DNA from: Ahrensia sp.
GTDB lineage: Bacteria; Pseudomonadota; Alphaproteobacteria; Rhizobiales; Rhizobiaceae
Length of the DNA stretch: 31,615 nt
Direction: 5' to 3'
Assembly (NCBI GenBank): GCA_024639025.1
Contig: JAHEJF010000001.1
Location: 1-31,615 of the forward strand
How positions within the stretch are numbered: the stretch's first letter is position 1; each line of letters opens with the position of its first letter. The notes beneath the pieces are model-generated. The model was not told the DNA's origin and ran no database searches. It saw nothing but the letters and a program-made list of their open reading frames with translations. Shown piece by piece: positions 7,132 through 16,923 of the stretch. The position numbers and the translations under genes were made by a program.

Positions 7132-8556
7132 CTACTGCGAAATGATCTTGATCTCCGTGAAGTCTTCAAGACCCCACACGCCACCCTCCCTGCCGTTGCC
7201 TGATTGACGGTAACCACCGAACGGATGGCCCATACCCAGTCCCTTGCCGTTTACACGCACCATGCCGGCACGCAGGCGCCGGGCGACCCGATTGCCCTTC
7301 TCGGCATCTGACGTGCTCAAATAGGCCGCCAGTCCATAGACCGTGTCGTTGCCAAGCCGAACGGCCTCGTCTTCTGACCCGTCAAAGGGCGTGATGGCCA
7401 GTACCGGTCCAAATACCTCCTCGCGAAACAAGGTCATGTCCGGTGACACATCGGCAAATATTGTCGGCCGGGCAAAATAGCCGCGGTTGAATCCTTCTGG
7501 TCGGCCCGGTCCGCCCGTAACCAGCCTGGCTCCCTCCTTGATGCCGGATTCAATCAGGCCTTGCACCTTGTCGTACTGGGCCTGACTGACCAGGGGTCCG
7601 ATATGGTCACCCTGCTCCCTGGTGTTTCCCACCTTGACGCTTTCGGCGGCGGTTTTGGCGATTGATATGGATTGTTCATAGACGTCCTGGGCCACAATCA
7701 TGCGCGTCGGCGCATTGCAGGATTGGCCGGTGTTTTCCATGCAGTGAAGTACGCCATTGGTGACGTGGCGTTCCAGATCAGCGTCGGCAAACATGATGTT
7801 GGGTGACTTGCCGCCGAGCTCAAGCGTAACGCGCTTGACCGTGTCGGCCGCGCCCTTGCTGACCAGTGCGCCAGCTCTGGTTGAGCCGGTGAAGCTCATC
7901 ATGTCGATATCTCGATGCGCGGACATGGCTTCCCCAACGCCGGCGCCGTCGCCATTGACCAGATTGAACACGCCGCTGGGAAAACCCGCTTCATGAATGA
8001 AATCTGCAAACACCATGGCGGAAAGAGGAGCAATTTCCGAAGGCTTCAAGATGCAGGTACAACCGGTCAACAGCGCCGGAATGACCTTCAGCGCAATCTG
8101 GTTGACCGGCCAGTTCCAAGGCGTGATCAGTCCACATACGCCGATCGGTTCCCTGACAATGGTCTGCCCGTTCTTGAAAGGTTGCTCCCATTCAAAATTG
8201 TCAAAGGCCCGCAAAAATCCCTTCAAGTGCCAGGGGCCGCAACCTGCCTGATCATCCTTGGCAAAGTCGATTGGAGCCCCCATCTCCATCATGGTTGCTT
8301 CGCCGAGCTCATCCAGGCGCCGATCCATGATCTCACCCAGCCGCTCCACCAGTGCGCGACGTTCTGACGGCGGTGTCATTGCCCAACCTTCAAAAGCATT
8401 GCGCGCCGCTGAAACCGCCTTGTCCACGTCAGCTGCGCTGCCCAGCGAGATTGTTGCACAAGCCTCTTCGGTCGAGGGATCGATCACATCAAAATCTTGG
8501 GGCACTGATGGTTCCACCCACCTGCCATCGATGTAAAACTGTCTTTTTTCGATCAT
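7132..8556 (-). CDS. NAD(P)-dependent aldehyde dehydrogenase
   Basis: Protein of 474 residues, normal for the ALDH superfamily. It oxidises an aldehyde to the acid in the cytoplasm; the substrate is not evident. The active site is complete: Asn148 in TPWNWP, Lys171 in LKPSE, general base Glu246 in LELGGK, and nucleophile Cys280 in NTGQSCNAPTRM. The cofactor loop FTGSTRAGA and the C-terminal GGYRQSGNGREGG are present. ATG 8556 has GGAGA at good spacing. It heads a two-gene unit with the GNAT gene and diverges from the alpha/beta hydrolase. The pair interrupts the usual rpsO-truB adjacency of related genomes, so it is probably an accessory insertion. Confidence 0.93.
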   Translation of the reverse strand: MIEKRQFYIDGRWVEPSVPQDFDVIDPSTEEACATISLGSAADVDKAVSAARNAFEGWAMTPPSERRALVERLGEIMDRRLDELGEATMMEMGAPIDFAKDDQAGCGPWHLKGFLRAFDNFEWEQPFKNGQTIVREPIGVCGLITPWNWPVNQIALKVIPALLTGCTCILKPSEIAPLSAMVFADFIHEAGFPSGVFNLVNGDGAGVGEAMSAHRDIDMMSFTGSTRAGALVSKGAADTVKRVTLELGGKSPNIMFADADLERHVTNGVLHCMENTGQSCNAPTRMIVAQDVYEQSISIAKTAAESVKVGNTREQGDHIGPLVSQAQYDKVQGLIESGIKEGARLVTGGPGRPEGFNRGYFARPTIFADVSPDMTLFREEVFGPVLAITPFDGSEDEAVRLGNDTVYGLAAYLSTSDAEKGNRVARRLRAGMVRVNGKGLGMGHPFGGYRQSGNGREGGVWGLEDFTEIKIISQ

Positions 8557-8850
8557 TTGGATTCTCCGTTCAGGACCGCCGATTTATGAACATAGCGCGG
8601 CCACCTGTCCAGAAAAAGCGTCTGGCTTCTGTACATCTGACAGCCAAACTTCGCAGGGAAATCAATCCTATGTCACCGAACGAATGGTCGCAGGAATATT
8701 TCTGCACCAAGCATGTCAATTCGGTGGGGACACCATCCATTGCCAATCACCTTCATTTACAGCATTCTGCTGCATTCAAGAACCGCAATTGACTAAAATA
8801 CCGATCAATCTCGCAACGCGATATTGATCGGGTTCAAGTATTAGAAAAGG
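8557..8850. other. Divergent intergenic region without a supported gene
   Basis: This 294-base interval separates the aldehyde dehydrogenase (-) from the hydrolase (+) and should hold both promoters. The clear structure in it is a large inverted repeat at 8801-8831. A TTGACT hexamer at 8789-8794 could be a -35 box for the hydrolase, but no good -10 follows at 16-18 bases. A 68-codon open frame from 8587 has no ribosome binding site or recognisable product. Confidence 0.6.
8801..8831. promoter_or_regulatory. Long inverted repeat ahead of the alpha/beta hydrolase
   Basis: CCGATCAAT (8801-8809) and ATTGATCGG (8823-8831) are perfect 9-base arms. Inside them TCGC (8811-8814) and GCGA (8818-8821) also pair around a three-base centre, with one mismatch between the stems. 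The arm centres are 22 bases apart, about two helical turns. The repeat ends 19 bases before the hydrolase ATG, so it may be an operator or a leader hairpin. Seen in sequence; function inferred. Confidence 0.5.
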
Positions 8851-9723
8851 ATGGCAAAGTCCGAGGTTGAAATAGTATCAAAACAAGTTGGTCCGCTTCA
8901 CTATCTGGAGCGCGCGTCTGATTCCGGCGCTTCGAAGCCAACAATTGTGCTGCTGCACGGCAACAGCTTCTCCAGCGCAGTCTTTGAGAAGCAATTGCGC
9001 AGCCCAAGGCTGTGCGGGTTCCGACTGATTGCTTTTGACCTACCCGGACATGGCCGCTCGAAACCGCTGCCGGAAGATGTCGAATACAGTATCGCATCCT
9101 TTGCAACATTGGTGACTGAAGCGCTTGAAACACTGAAAATCAAGCAAGCCGTGCTGGCGGGCTGGTCACATGGTGGTCATGTTGCCCTGGACATGGTCAA
9201 GGATGCCAAATGTATCAAGGGCGCGATGATTTTCGGTGCGCCGCCATTGCGCGCAGGCACCTTGTCCACCATCCACGCCTATCACTTCTCGCGTGACATG
9301 TTCCTGGCATCCAAACCGGTTTTCTCGGTGACGGACGCCATGCGTTTTGAGAAATTTTGTCTCGGGACCTCTGCTGATGGCCGCTTCTACGAGACCTTGA
9401 TGAATACAGCGCCAAAGGTTCGATCAGACGTCTTCAAGAGCGCACTTCAGGGAAGAAACGGTGATCAGTACGAGTTGGCTCTGGCAAGCCAAAAGCCGCT
9501 TTGTTTTCTGCAGGGTGAGAACGATCCGCTGGTGCGCGCCAGCTATATCGAGGATCTGGGTGCAGATCCCGACTTTCGTGGCGAGATCGCGATGATCGAG
9601 CATGCAGGGCACGCGCCCTTTCTTGATCAGCAAGAAACCTTTGATTTCATGCTGGCTTCATTTGCAAATAGAGCTCTGGCGACCAAGCCGCTTGCCGCGC
9701 CATTGTACGAAAAAGCCGCTTAG
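8851..9723 (+). CDS. Alpha/beta hydrolase
   Basis: Protein of 290 residues with the alpha/beta-hydrolase fold and a complete catalytic triad: Ser106 in GWSHGGH, Asp225 in GENDPLV, and His254 in HAGHAPF. The oxyanion loop LLHGNS (35-40) and DLPGHGRS (63-70) are typical. No signal peptide is apparent, so it is likely cytoplasmic. The substrate (an ester, lactone or similar) cannot be named. It is the only plus-strand gene between the EAL gene and the right end of the window. Its AGAAAAGG purine run abuts the ATG with no spacer, an unusually tight Shine-Dalgarno placement, but no alternative start is available. It is convergent with truB. Confidence 0.88.
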   Translation: MAKSEVEIVSKQVGPLHYLERASDSGASKPTIVLLHGNSFSSAVFEKQLRSPRLCGFRLIAFDLPGHGRSKPLPEDVEYSIASFATLVTEALETLKIKQAVLAGWSHGGHVALDMVKDAKCIKGAMIFGAPPLRAGTLSTIHAYHFSRDMFLASKPVFSVTDAMRFEKFCLGTSADGRFYETLMNTAPKVRSDVFKSALQGRNGDQYELALASQKPLCFLQGENDPLVRASYIEDLGADPDFRGEIAMIEHAGHAPFLDQQETFDFMLASFANRALATKPLAAPLYEKAA

Positions 9724-9781
9724 CCCCTGCTCATTGGCGTGTAGTAAATTATGAGTCGGCTTGAGCGCGATGCGCCGCTAA

Positions 9782-10711
9782 TCACAGATTGAGAACACGT
9801 TTGGGCTGGAATTGCCCACGCGCAATTTCACCAATGGCGATTAATCTTCCCTTGCTGAAGGCGCAGGCTTCATTTTCGGCAACTGGTGCATTCCGCCCTC
9901 TCAAAATGGCTGGGTTGCCCATCCGAATGCGCTGCGCCTGCTCATCGCTCACGTCGATACGCGGCAGATCTGTCAGTGCTTCCCCAGGCTCGATCAAAAG
10001 ACTGTCAAGCGCATCAAAATCGGCGAGATCATTATCACCGCGCGCCTGCTCGAGCTGTTCCAATGAAACGCAATCTGTTTCTTCAAAAGGAGCGACCCAA
10101 ATGCGCCGCAGCTCCGAAATGTGCCCAAAACAGCCAAGTTGACGCCCCATGTCGCGCGCCAATGAGCGCACATAAGTCCCCTTGCCGCACTCCATTTCAA
10201 AGGTTGTGGCGTCTGCTTCATGTTCAATGATCTTGAGCGTATCGATGACCACATTACGGGCCTTGATCTCGATCTGCTCGCCGCTGCGTGCCAGATCATA
10301 AGCGCGTTCTCCATCGATTTTGACAGCGGAGAATTGCGGTGGGATCTGGCTGACTTCGCCCAAATAGTCCGGCAATACAGCTTCGACCTCTTGGCGCGAG
10401 GGGCGCAGGTCAGATTTTTCGATGACTGTGCCTTCAAGGTCATCTGTCGTGGTTTGTGCACCCCATGCGATCTTGAAACGATACGCCTTTGCGCCGTCCA
10501 TGATGTAGGCAACAGTCTTTGTGGCCTCTCCCAATGCAATCGGCAGCACGCCTGTTGCCAGTGGATCCAACGTTCCCGCGTGACCGGCTTTCTGAGCGCC
10601 AAACAGCCATTTGATCTTGCCCACCGCTTGGGTCGATCCCATTTCCAGGGGCTTGTCCAAGACAATCCAGCCAGAAACCGGGCGGCCCTTCTTTTTGCGC
10701 GGCTTGGACAT
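9782..10711 (-). CDS. truB: tRNA pseudouridine(55) synthase
   Basis: Isomerises U55 in the T-loop of tRNAs. The protein has 309 residues with the TruB signature [22 protein letters not shown], in which Asp49 is the catalytic residue, plus [35 protein letters not shown] and [12 protein letters not shown]. The C-terminal domain of about 60 residues is PUA-like. ATG 10711 overlaps the rbfA TGA by one base (TGATG), indicating translational coupling. It is the last gene of the rimP operon. The gap to the convergent hydrolase is 58 bases and shows no clear intrinsic terminator. Confidence 0.97.
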   Translation of the reverse strand: MSKPRKKKGRPVSGWIVLDKPLEMGSTQAVGKIKWLFGAQKAGHAGTLDPLATGVLPIALGEATKTVAYIMDGAKAYRFKIAWGAQTTTDDLEGTVIEKSDLRPSRQEVEAVLPDYLGEVSQIPPQFSAVKIDGERAYDLARSGEQIEIKARNVVIDTLKIIEHEADATTFEMECGKGTYVRSLARDMGRQLGCFGHISELRRIWVAPFEETDCVSLEQLEQARGDNDLADFDALDSLLIEPGEALTDLPRIDVSDEQAQRIRMGNPAILRGRNAPVAENEACAFSKGRLIAIGEIARGQFQPKRVLNL

Positions 10712-11112
10712 CAGGCGTCGCCATCCTCATCCTGATCAAGATCGCGCGCGACTTGAGGGCTCTTGAGCAATTTGTCGATCTTGGAGAAATTATCAAAACT
10801 GGTGTCCTGCCTGAAACGGAAGGACGGCATGTACTTCATCTCGCGCAAGGCAGGCGTCACCCGACCGCGGATGAATTTGGCGTTGGTGGCCAACGCCTTG
10901 ACGATGGGCTGCATATCGCTCTGGCCGAATGCCGTCACGAATGCCGTGGCAATCTTGAGATCCGGCGACATCTGTACTTCGCTGACAGAGATCACCACGC
11001 CATCCAGCGCCGGGTCTTGTATGTCACCGCGCTGGATCAACTGGGTAAGTGCGTGCCGCACATTTTCGCCCACGCGCAATTGGCGCTGGGAAGGTTCGTT
11101 TGTCTTGTTCAT
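10711..11112 (-). CDS. rbfA: 30S ribosome-binding factor A
   Basis: Maturation factor for the 30S subunit that binds near helix 1 of 16S rRNA; 133 residues with a KH-like fold. Recognisable segments are [41 protein letters not shown], and [28 protein letters not shown]. The C terminus is an acidic tail ([10 protein letters not shown]). ATG 11112 has AGGGAA five bases upstream. A small hairpin, CTGAC/GTCAG at 11122-11135, abuts that Shine-Dalgarno sequence. It is separated from infB by 109 bases with another hairpin but no T-run, so it is probably co-transcribed. Confidence 0.97.
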   Translation of the reverse strand: MNKTNEPSQRQLRVGENVRHALTQLIQRGDIQDPALDGVVISVSEVQMSPDLKIATAFVTAFGQSDMQPIVKALATNAKFIRGRVTPALREMKYMPSFRFRQDTSFDNFSKIDKLLKSPQVARDLDQDEDGDA

Positions 11113-11121
11113 AGCAGTTCC

Positions 11122-11135
11122 CTGACCGAGGTCAG
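11122..11135 (-). promoter_or_regulatory. Small hairpin abutting the rbfA ribosome binding site
   Basis: CTGAC (11122-11126) and GTCAG (11131-11135) enclose a four-base loop. On the minus strand the 3' arm runs directly into AGGGAA, sharing its first two bases with the Shine-Dalgarno sequence of rbfA. The five-base stem is short, and a regulatory effect is only a possibility. Confidence 0.3.
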
Positions 11136-11175
11136 CATTGAGCCGAGGTTGCCGGACATCATCTACAATCTCCTA

Positions 11176-11198
11176 CCCGATGGGATGGGACCATCGGG
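11176..11198 (-). other. Stem-loop in the infB-rbfA gap
   Basis: CCCGATGG (11176-11183) and CCATCGGG (11191-11198) form a perfect 8-base stem with a seven-base loop. It lies 24 bases after the infB stop. Neither strand has a following T-run, so it looks like a processing or stability element between infB and rbfA rather than an intrinsic terminator. Confidence 0.45.
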
Positions 11199-11221
11199 TT
11201 TGAGTTTAGTTCAATCTGTGT

Positions 11222-13891
11222 CTAATCGAGCGTGCGCGCGATCTGTTCAACGCGGAAGCATTCGATAACATCGCCGACGCGAATATCTTCGTAATTCTCA
11301 AAGGCCATGCCACATTCCTGGCCAGCAGGCACTTCGTTGACTTCGTCCTTGAAGCGCTTGAGCGTCTTGAGCTTGCCTTCATGGATCACAACACTGTCGC
11401 GTACCAGACGGACACCAGCGCCACGCTCAACCTTGCCTTCGGTGACACGACAACCGGCGATCTTGCCGACTTTCGTGATGTTAAAGATCTCGAGCATTTC
11501 CGCGTTGCCGAGGAATGTTTCGCGCCGCTCGGGTGTCAACAGACCTTCCATCGCCAGCTTAACATCATCCAGCAGATTGTAGATGATGTTGTAATAGCGA
11601 ATTTCCACACCGGCAGCTTCGGCAGCATCGCGCGCCTGCTTGTTGGCACGCACGTTAAAGCCCATGATTGCAGCGCCCGTGGATTCAGCCAGAGAGACAT
11701 CAGTCTCTGTAATACCGCCTGCACCTGAGTGGACGATGCGTGCCATCACTTCTTCAGTGCCAAGTTTTTCCAGCGCCCCGTTGATTGCCTCAACGGAACC
11801 CTGAACATCACCCTTGATGACCAGCGGGAACTCAGCGCGGTCCGTGTCAGCAGCCAGCGCCATCATCTGTTCGAGCGAACCACGTGCGCCGGACTGGCGC
11901 GCAACGGCTTTTTCGCGATCAACACGCTGACGGTATTCGGAGATCTCGCGAGCGCGAGCCTCGCTGTCAACCACCGCCATCTGGTCGCCTGCCTGCGGCG
12001 TGCCGTTCAAACCAAGGATCTCGACCGGCAAGGAAGGACCGGCTTCTGAAAGCTGTTGGCCAGTGTCGTTGACCAGTGCGCGCACTTTGCCCCATTGCGA
12101 GCCGGCAACAACAATATCGCCCGTGCGCAAAGTTCCGGCGCTGACCAGCACAGTGGCCACTGCACCACGTCCCTTGTCGAGCTTGGCTTCGACTACGACA
12201 CCTTCTGCTGTCCGGTTCGGATTGGCTTTGAGTTCCAATACTTCGGCCTGCAGCAAGATCGCTTCCAGGACACCGTCCAGGTTTGTGCCTTTCAACGCAG
12301 AGACTTCAACTTCCTGGGTGTCACCACCCATCGATTCCACGAAAACCTCGTGCTGGAGCAATTCCGTGCGGACTTTTTGCGGATCAGCATCTGGCTTGTC
12401 GATCTTGTTGATGGCCACGATCATCGGCACTTCTGCGGCCTTGATGTGCGCAATTGATTCGATAGTCTGCGGCATCACGCTGTCATCAGCAGCAACGACC
12501 AGAATTGCAATGTCTGTGGCTTGCGCACCGCGTGCACGCATTGCGGTGAATGCTGCATGGCCCGGTGTATCCAGGAACGTGATTTTCTGTCCGTCCTTCT
12601 CCACCTGATAGGCGCCAATATGCTGCGTGATACCGCCAGCTTCGCCAGCCGTTACGCGTGCGCTACGGATGGCATCAAGCAGCGATGTCTTGCCGTGATC
12701 AACGTGGCCCATAATGGTGACAACCGGTGGACGGCTTTCCATATCCTCGGCTTTGTCCTCGACGTTGAAGATACCTTCCTCAACATCCGCCTCTGTTACC
12801 CTTTTAACGGTGTGCCCAAATTCTTCTGCGATGAGTTCGGCCATGTCGGCGTCGATCAGATCGCCGGGCTTCATCATCTGGCCTTCTTTCATCAAATATT
12901 TGATAACATCGACCGACCGTTCAGCCATGCGCTGCGCCAGTTCCTGAATGGTGATCGTCTCAGGCAATTGCACTTCGCGGGCAACCTTTTCTCTGGGAGC
13001 GCTGGACTGGCCCATTTGGGCACGCTTGATTTTCTCCTGGCGGCGGCGCATTGCGGCCATCGAACGCGAACGGCCTTCGCCATCACCTGTTGCGTTGGCC
13101 AGCGTCAGCTTGCCGCGACGACGCTGATCATTGCCCCGGGTGTTGCGGCTGGGCTTTTGCTCTTCCTTCTCAGGACGCCGTGTTGCGTTGGGTGTTGCAA
13201 AGCGCTTTTCGCTCTTTGCGGCAGCCGCTTCTGCATCGGCAGGAGTCATGGCTTGCGCTTCTTTGGCGGCCTGTTCCTGCGCCTTGCGTTTTTCCTCCGC
13301 CCGTCGTGCTTCATCAGCTACACGCTGCGCAGCATCGGCTTCTTGCTTACGACGAAATTCTTCCTGCGCCTGGCGACGGCGTGCCAGTTCCTCGGCACGT
13401 TCTTTGTCGAGCACTTCGCGGTCCTTGGCCCCTTCAAGTGCACGCTTGCGGGCTTCCAGTTCGCTTTTGGACAGATTGCGGCTGGCAGCCGGCTTTGCAG
13501 GTGCTGCCGCACCGGTCGATGCGCCTGCATCTGCGGGAGCTGGCGTAGCCTGTTCTGGCGCTGCCGCTTCTGGCGCAGCTGATTCAGGTGTAGGCGTCGC
13601 CGGATCCTGAACAACGCGACCGGGTGGCGGCGGTGTCATTTCAACGGTTGACGGCTTGATACGCGCTGCGGTTTCAGCAGCCGCTGCGGCCTTGGCCTTT
13701 GCTTCTGCCTTGGCTTGCGCAGCTTTTTCGGCTGGCGTCAGGAATTTGCGCTTGCGCGTTTCGACCACAACCTGCTTTGAGCGACCATGGCTCAAATTTT
13801 GGCGCACAACGCCTTTGCCGCCGCTGCCCTTCAAGGACAGGGTGCGTGCGGAGCCGCCAGATTTTTTGTCGTCAGATTCCATATCGCTCAT
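11222..13891 (-). CDS. infB: Translation initiation factor IF-2
   Basis: GTPase that places initiator fMet-tRNA on the 30S subunit and promotes subunit joining; 889 residues. A long Ala/Glu/Lys/Arg-rich N-terminal region (about 40-300) precedes the conserved IF2_N segment ([21 protein letters not shown]). The G domain has G1 GHVDHGKT (395-402), G3 DTPGHAAF, G4 NKID and G5 SALKG. Domains II-IV follow to the C terminus. ATG 13891 overlaps the ylxR TGA as ATGA, so I prefer it to upstream in-frame starts; the ATG at 13882 is a possible internal start. It belongs to the rimP-nusA-ylxR-infB-rbfA-truB operon. Confidence 0.98.
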   Translation of the reverse strand: MSDMESDDKKSGGSARTLSLKGSGGKGVVRQNLSHGRSKQVVVETRKRKFLTPAEKAAQAKAEAKAKAAAAAETAARIKPSTVEMTPPPPGRVVQDPATPTPESAAPEAAAPEQATPAPADAGASTGAAAPAKPAASRNLSKSELEARKRALEGAKDREVLDKERAEELARRRQAQEEFRRKQEADAAQRVADEARRAEEKRKAQEQAAKEAQAMTPADAEAAAAKSEKRFATPNATRRPEKEEQKPSRNTRGNDQRRRGKLTLANATGDGEGRSRSMAAMRRRQEKIKRAQMGQSSAPREKVAREVQLPETITIQELAQRMAERSVDVIKYLMKEGQMMKPGDLIDADMAELIAEEFGHTVKRVTEADVEEGIFNVEDKAEDMESRPPVVTIMGHVDHGKTSLLDAIRSARVTAGEAGGITQHIGAYQVEKDGQKITFLDTPGHAAFTAMRARGAQATDIAILVVAADDSVMPQTIESIAHIKAAEVPMIVAINKIDKPDADPQKVRTELLQHEVFVESMGGDTQEVEVSALKGTNLDGVLEAILLQAEVLELKANPNRTAEGVVVEAKLDKGRGAVATVLVSAGTLRTGDIVVAGSQWGKVRALVNDTGQQLSEAGPSLPVEILGLNGTPQAGDQMAVVDSEARAREISEYRQRVDREKAVARQSGARGSLEQMMALAADTDRAEFPLVIKGDVQGSVEAINGALEKLGTEEVMARIVHSGAGGITETDVSLAESTGAAIMGFNVRANKQARDAAEAAGVEIRYYNIIYNLLDDVKLAMEGLLTPERRETFLGNAEMLEIFNITKVGKIAGCRVTEGKVERGAGVRLVRDSVVIHEGKLKTLKRFKDEVNEVPAGQECGMAFENYEDIRVGDVIECFRVEQIARTLD

Positions 13892-14565
13892 TCTTCGTCC
13901 GTTTCCTGCACATCCCAATCGGCATCCGCCATTGGCATGTCTTGTTCATCTGCAATTTCCCGGAAGGTCTTGAGCGCTTTCAGCTTTTGAAGCGCCACTT
14001 TTCCGGGACCAGCATCTGTTATTGCGGCATGTATCACATTTCCGCCGCCAAAAGCCAAATCCAATTCTTCCGGACCGAACAAAGAAAATGATTCAATGTG
14101 CGGTCCTCCCAGATGCACTGTTGCGCGTCTGGCCTGATCAATCTTGCGTACGCCATCAGGCGCGCCGCTCTTTGAGTGCAGTACGGCGAGCGCCTTGCCC
14201 GATCGAACTGCTTTTTCTACCTGTGCTGCACCTGTAACAGCAACTCCGGCCTTGCGTGCCAATCCAAGCGTGCCAATCGCCGATTTGGCCATCAGTTGAT
14301 CGACGAGATCAGCAATAGCCGGATCAACAATCACCTTGCGTTTCAGGGCCCGGGAAAAGGCATTCTTGGCTACAGCCTGCTCCACATATGAGCGCTTTGC
14401 CGTCACCCAGCAACCTCGACCCGGCAATTTTCTCTTCAAATCGACAAATATGTTGTCGTCCGGCCCAGCTACAAAACGAATGAGCCCTTCGGCATCACCG
14501 CTTTGGCCTGTCACAATGCATTTTCTGTCATTCATGTCAGATGCAGCTGATTTGACCTTCTCCAT
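13888..14565 (-). CDS. ylxR: YlxR-domain RNA-binding protein fused to an L7Ae-like domain
   Basis: Protein of 225 residues. The N-terminal half is YlxR (DUF448): [23 protein letters not shown] followed by [15 protein letters not shown], the predicted RNA-binding loop. The C-terminal half begins [29 protein letters not shown], which is typical of bacterial L7Ae/YlxQ-like proteins. Firmicutes encode the two as separate neighbouring genes (ylxR, ylxQ); the fusion is usual in alphaproteobacteria. The molecular role is not firmly known. ATG 14565 begins 10 bases after the nusA stop but lacks a good Shine-Dalgarno; ATG 14535 is an alternative that leaves four residues before RKCIV. The end overlaps infB by four bases. 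Confidence 0.9.
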   Translation of the reverse strand: MEKVKSAASDMNDRKCIVTGQSGDAEGLIRFVAGPDDNIFVDLKRKLPGRGCWVTAKRSYVEQAVAKNAFSRALKRKVIVDPAIADLVDQLMAKSAIGTLGLARKAGVAVTGAAQVEKAVRSGKALAVLHSKSGAPDGVRKIDQARRATVHLGGPHIESFSLFGPEELDLAFGGGNVIHAAITDAGPGKVALQKLKALKTFREIADEQDMPMADADWDVQETDEE

Positions 14566-14575
14566 TTTTGTCAAT

Positions 14576-16189
14576 TTAAAGCGCGTTGGATTCAACAGCC
14601 TCCTCCGCTTCGGCTGCCGCAGCAGCATCAGCGTCCAGTTCTTCCTGCGTAATCCAGCCTTCAGTCAGACGCGCTGCAACGATCATTTCCTCGGCTTCCG
14701 CACGCGTGGTGCCAAAGGGAGTGAATGTACCGTCAAACAGTTTGGTTTCACCATCCTTGCGTTCGCGCCAACCACACAGATCATCGATTGCGCAACCAGC
14801 AAAATCATCCATTGTCTTGATGTCGTCTTCTCCAAGCGCGACCATCATCGCGGTGGTCATGCCGGGAATTTCACGCAATTCATCAACAACACCAAGTTTT
14901 TGGCGCTTTTCGTCGTTTTCGGCTTCGATGCGCTCCAAATATTCGTTGGCGCGCGCCTGGATTTCAGCGGCCGTGTCCTCGTCAAATCCATCGATGGACG
15001 CAACTTCCTCCGCTTCAACATAGGCCACTTCCTCAATTGAGGAGAAACCTTCTGAGGCGAGCACCTGGCCAACCATTTCATCAACGTCCAGCGCTTGCAT
15101 GAACAGTTCTGAGCGTTCGGCGAATTCTTTCTGGCGCCGTGAGGATTCTTCTTCCTCTGTCAGAATGTCGATATCCCAACCGGTCAATTGTGATGCCAGG
15201 CGCACATTTTGTCCGCGACGACCGATGGCCAATGACAATTGCTCGTCGGGAACAACCACTTCGATGCGCTCTGCATCTTCATCCAAAACAACTTTTGCCA
15301 CTTCTGCAGGTTGCAGCGCATTGACGATGAAGGATGCGGCATCGGGCTGCCACGGAATGATATCGATCTTCTCGCCTTGCAGTTCACCAACAACAGCCTG
15401 GACGCGCGAGCCACGCATACCCACACAAGCGCCCACCGGGTCAATCGATGAATCCGAAGAGATTACCGCAATCTTGGCGCGTGATCCCGGATCGCGCGCG
15501 ACAGATTTGATCTCGATGATGCCATCATAGATTTCCGGCACTTCCATCTGGAACAATTTTGCCATGAATTGCGGGTGTGTGCGGCTCAGAAAGATTTGCG
15601 GGCCGCGTTGTTCGCGTCGCACATCATAAATGATGGCGCGCACGCGTTCGCCATAGCGATAGGTTTCGCGCGGGATCAGTTCATCGCGGCGGATGATGCC
15701 TTCACCCCGACCCAGATCAACGATCACATTGCCATATTCAACGCGCTTGACGGTGCCATTGATGACTTCGCCCACGCGGTCCTTGTATTCGTCATATTGC
15801 TTGTCACGCTCGGCTTCACGCACTTTTTGTACGATAACTTGCTTGGCGGACTGAGCAGCAACACGACCAAAATCGAGAGGCGGCAGCGTTTCGCGCGTAA
15901 AGTCGCCGACCTGAATGTCTGGATTGTCGGCGCGCGCCAGATCGATATGAATTTGGTTGTCGTAATTCTCAACTTCCTCGACAACTTCCATCAAGCGTTC
16001 AAGCCGGATTTCACCGGTCTTGGTGTTGATGTCAGCGTGCACATTGGTCTCCTGACCGTAGCGGGACTTTGCCGCCTTCTGGATCGCATCGGCCATTGCG
16101 CCAATGACGATTTCCTTGTCGATCAACTTCTCGCGTGCCACTGCATCGGCAATCTGAAGAAGTTCGAGTTTGTTTGCACTAATTGCCAT
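14576..16189 (-). CDS. nusA: Transcription termination/antitermination protein NusA
   Basis: RNA polymerase-associated elongation factor that modulates pausing, intrinsic termination and antitermination; 537 residues. Domain order: N-terminal polymerase-binding domain (MAISANKLELLQIADAVAREK...), S1 domain (GEVINGTVKRVEYGNVIVDLGRGEGIIRRDELIPRE), two KH domains (SSIDPVGACVGMRGSRVQAVVGELQGEKIDIIPW and LSLAIGRRGQNVRLASQLTGWDIDI), then helix-hairpin-helix-like acidic repeats and an Ala/Glu-rich tail. ATG 16189 has GAGGAGA six bases upstream. It lies 40 bases after rimP and 10 bases before ylxR. A terminator-like hairpin sits in the leader of its operon, raising the possibility of NusA autoregulation. 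Confidence 0.98.
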   Translation of the reverse strand: MAISANKLELLQIADAVAREKLIDKEIVIGAMADAIQKAAKSRYGQETNVHADINTKTGEIRLERLMEVVEEVENYDNQIHIDLARADNPDIQVGDFTRETLPPLDFGRVAAQSAKQVIVQKVREAERDKQYDEYKDRVGEVINGTVKRVEYGNVIVDLGRGEGIIRRDELIPRETYRYGERVRAIIYDVRREQRGPQIFLSRTHPQFMAKLFQMEVPEIYDGIIEIKSVARDPGSRAKIAVISSDSSIDPVGACVGMRGSRVQAVVGELQGEKIDIIPWQPDAASFIVNALQPAEVAKVVLDEDAERIEVVVPDEQLSLAIGRRGQNVRLASQLTGWDIDILTEEEESSRRQKEFAERSELFMQALDVDEMVGQVLASEGFSSIEEVAYVEAEEVASIDGFDEDTAAEIQARANEYLERIEAENDEKRQKLGVVDELREIPGMTTAMMVALGEDDIKTMDDFAGCAIDDLCGWRERKDGETKLFDGTFTPFGTTRAEAEEMIVAARLTEGWITQEELDADAAAAAEAEEAVESNAL

Positions 16190-16229
16190 GAAAGTTCTCC
16201 TCGATGGTCCAGTCCATCAGTATCTCACT

Positions 16230-16850
16230 TCAAAATTTATCGTCTTCGGTTAAGTCTTCGGGTGTCTCACCACGCGCCAGGCGCGCTGCTTTTTCGGCTT
16301 TCAATGAATCGCGAATGAGCTCGTCAGTCAAAATCAACCGGGCCTCTGCAATCGCATCAAAGTCGATGAATACAGCACTGTTCTCGCCATAGGTTGCCTT
16401 GTCCGGCACCAAGGTGAAACCGGTATCGGATACATCTGTAATGGTACCACGAAACCGCTTTCGGTTCTCGACCATTATCGATGTTTCCAGCTTGACGATG
16501 TGCCCTTCCCACTTGCCAAAATCTGACTTTCGCACCAGCGGACGATCAATGCCCGGTGTCGATACTTCCAGATAATACTGGCGATCAACGGGATCTTCCA
16601 CATCCAGCAAGGGCGAGATCATGCGGCTGACATATTCGCAATCTGCCACATTCATGGTGCCATCAGGGCGCTCGACCATGATTTGCAGTGTCAAACCGTT
16701 CATGCCCGACAGTTGAACGCGGCATAGCACAAAGCCGGCATTGTTGATCACCGGCTCCACAATTGCAGCAACACGCGCATCAACGCCGGTTTCTGTAATG
16801 AAACGCGGTTCGTAATTTTCCACCGGAGGCAATTCAGTTGCTTGTGTCAT
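16230..16850 (-). CDS. rimP: Ribosome maturation factor RimP
   Basis: 30S assembly factor that acts early with S12; 206 residues. The N-terminal domain holds [23 protein letters not shown] and [44 protein letters not shown], the strongly conserved RimP core. The C-terminal SH3-like domain ([10 protein letters not shown]... [16 protein letters not shown]) follows. An extension of about 40 residues ([28 protein letters not shown]) is typical of alphaproteobacteria. ATG 16850 has a weak GGGA. It is first in the rimP-nusA-infB operon, with a promoter at 16924-16952 and a terminator-like hairpin only 18 bases upstream of its start codon. Confidence 0.95.
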   Translation of the reverse strand: MTQATELPPVENYEPRFITETGVDARVAAIVEPVINNAGFVLCRVQLSGMNGLTLQIMVERPDGTMNVADCEYVSRMISPLLDVEDPVDRQYYLEVSTPGIDRPLVRKSDFGKWEGHIVKLETSIMVENRKRFRGTITDVSDTGFTLVPDKATYGENSAVFIDFDAIAEARLILTDELIRDSLKAEKAARLARGETPEDLTEDDKF

Positions 16851-16867
16851 GGTCCCGTTTAGCTAAC

Positions 16868-16897
16868 AAAAAAGAGCGGGTCCGTGAGGCCCACTCT
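16868..16897 (-). terminator. Intrinsic terminator after trmB that is also a candidate attenuator in the rimP leader
   Basis: On the minus strand AAGAGTGGGCC pairs with GG-A-CCCGCTCTT, with one bulged A, one G-U pair and a four-base loop (TCAC). A T-run follows at once (plus-strand A at 16868-16873). It lies about 80 bases after the trmB stop and 18 bases before the rimP ATG. A promoter-like sequence lies between trmB and this hairpin, so transcripts for rimP would have to pass through it. Confidence 0.85.
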
Positions 16898-16923
16898 TGC
16901 TCAGTCGATCAAGATTTGACGCT

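Noticed and set aside
8587..8792. Small plus-strand open frame in the aldehyde dehydrogenase-hydrolase gap
   Set aside because: No Shine-Dalgarno sequence, no recognisable protein, and the region should contain two divergent promoters.
12521..13582. 353-codon plus-strand open frame opposite infB
   Set aside because: It is the antisense shadow of the Ala/Glu/Arg-rich N-terminal region of IF-2. It has no recognisable domains and is cysteine/histidine-rich as expected from reversed codons.
15569..16318. 249-codon plus-strand open frame opposite nusA
   Set aside because: It is antisense to conserved NusA S1/KH coding sequence and crosses the nusA-rimP gap, with no family resemblance.
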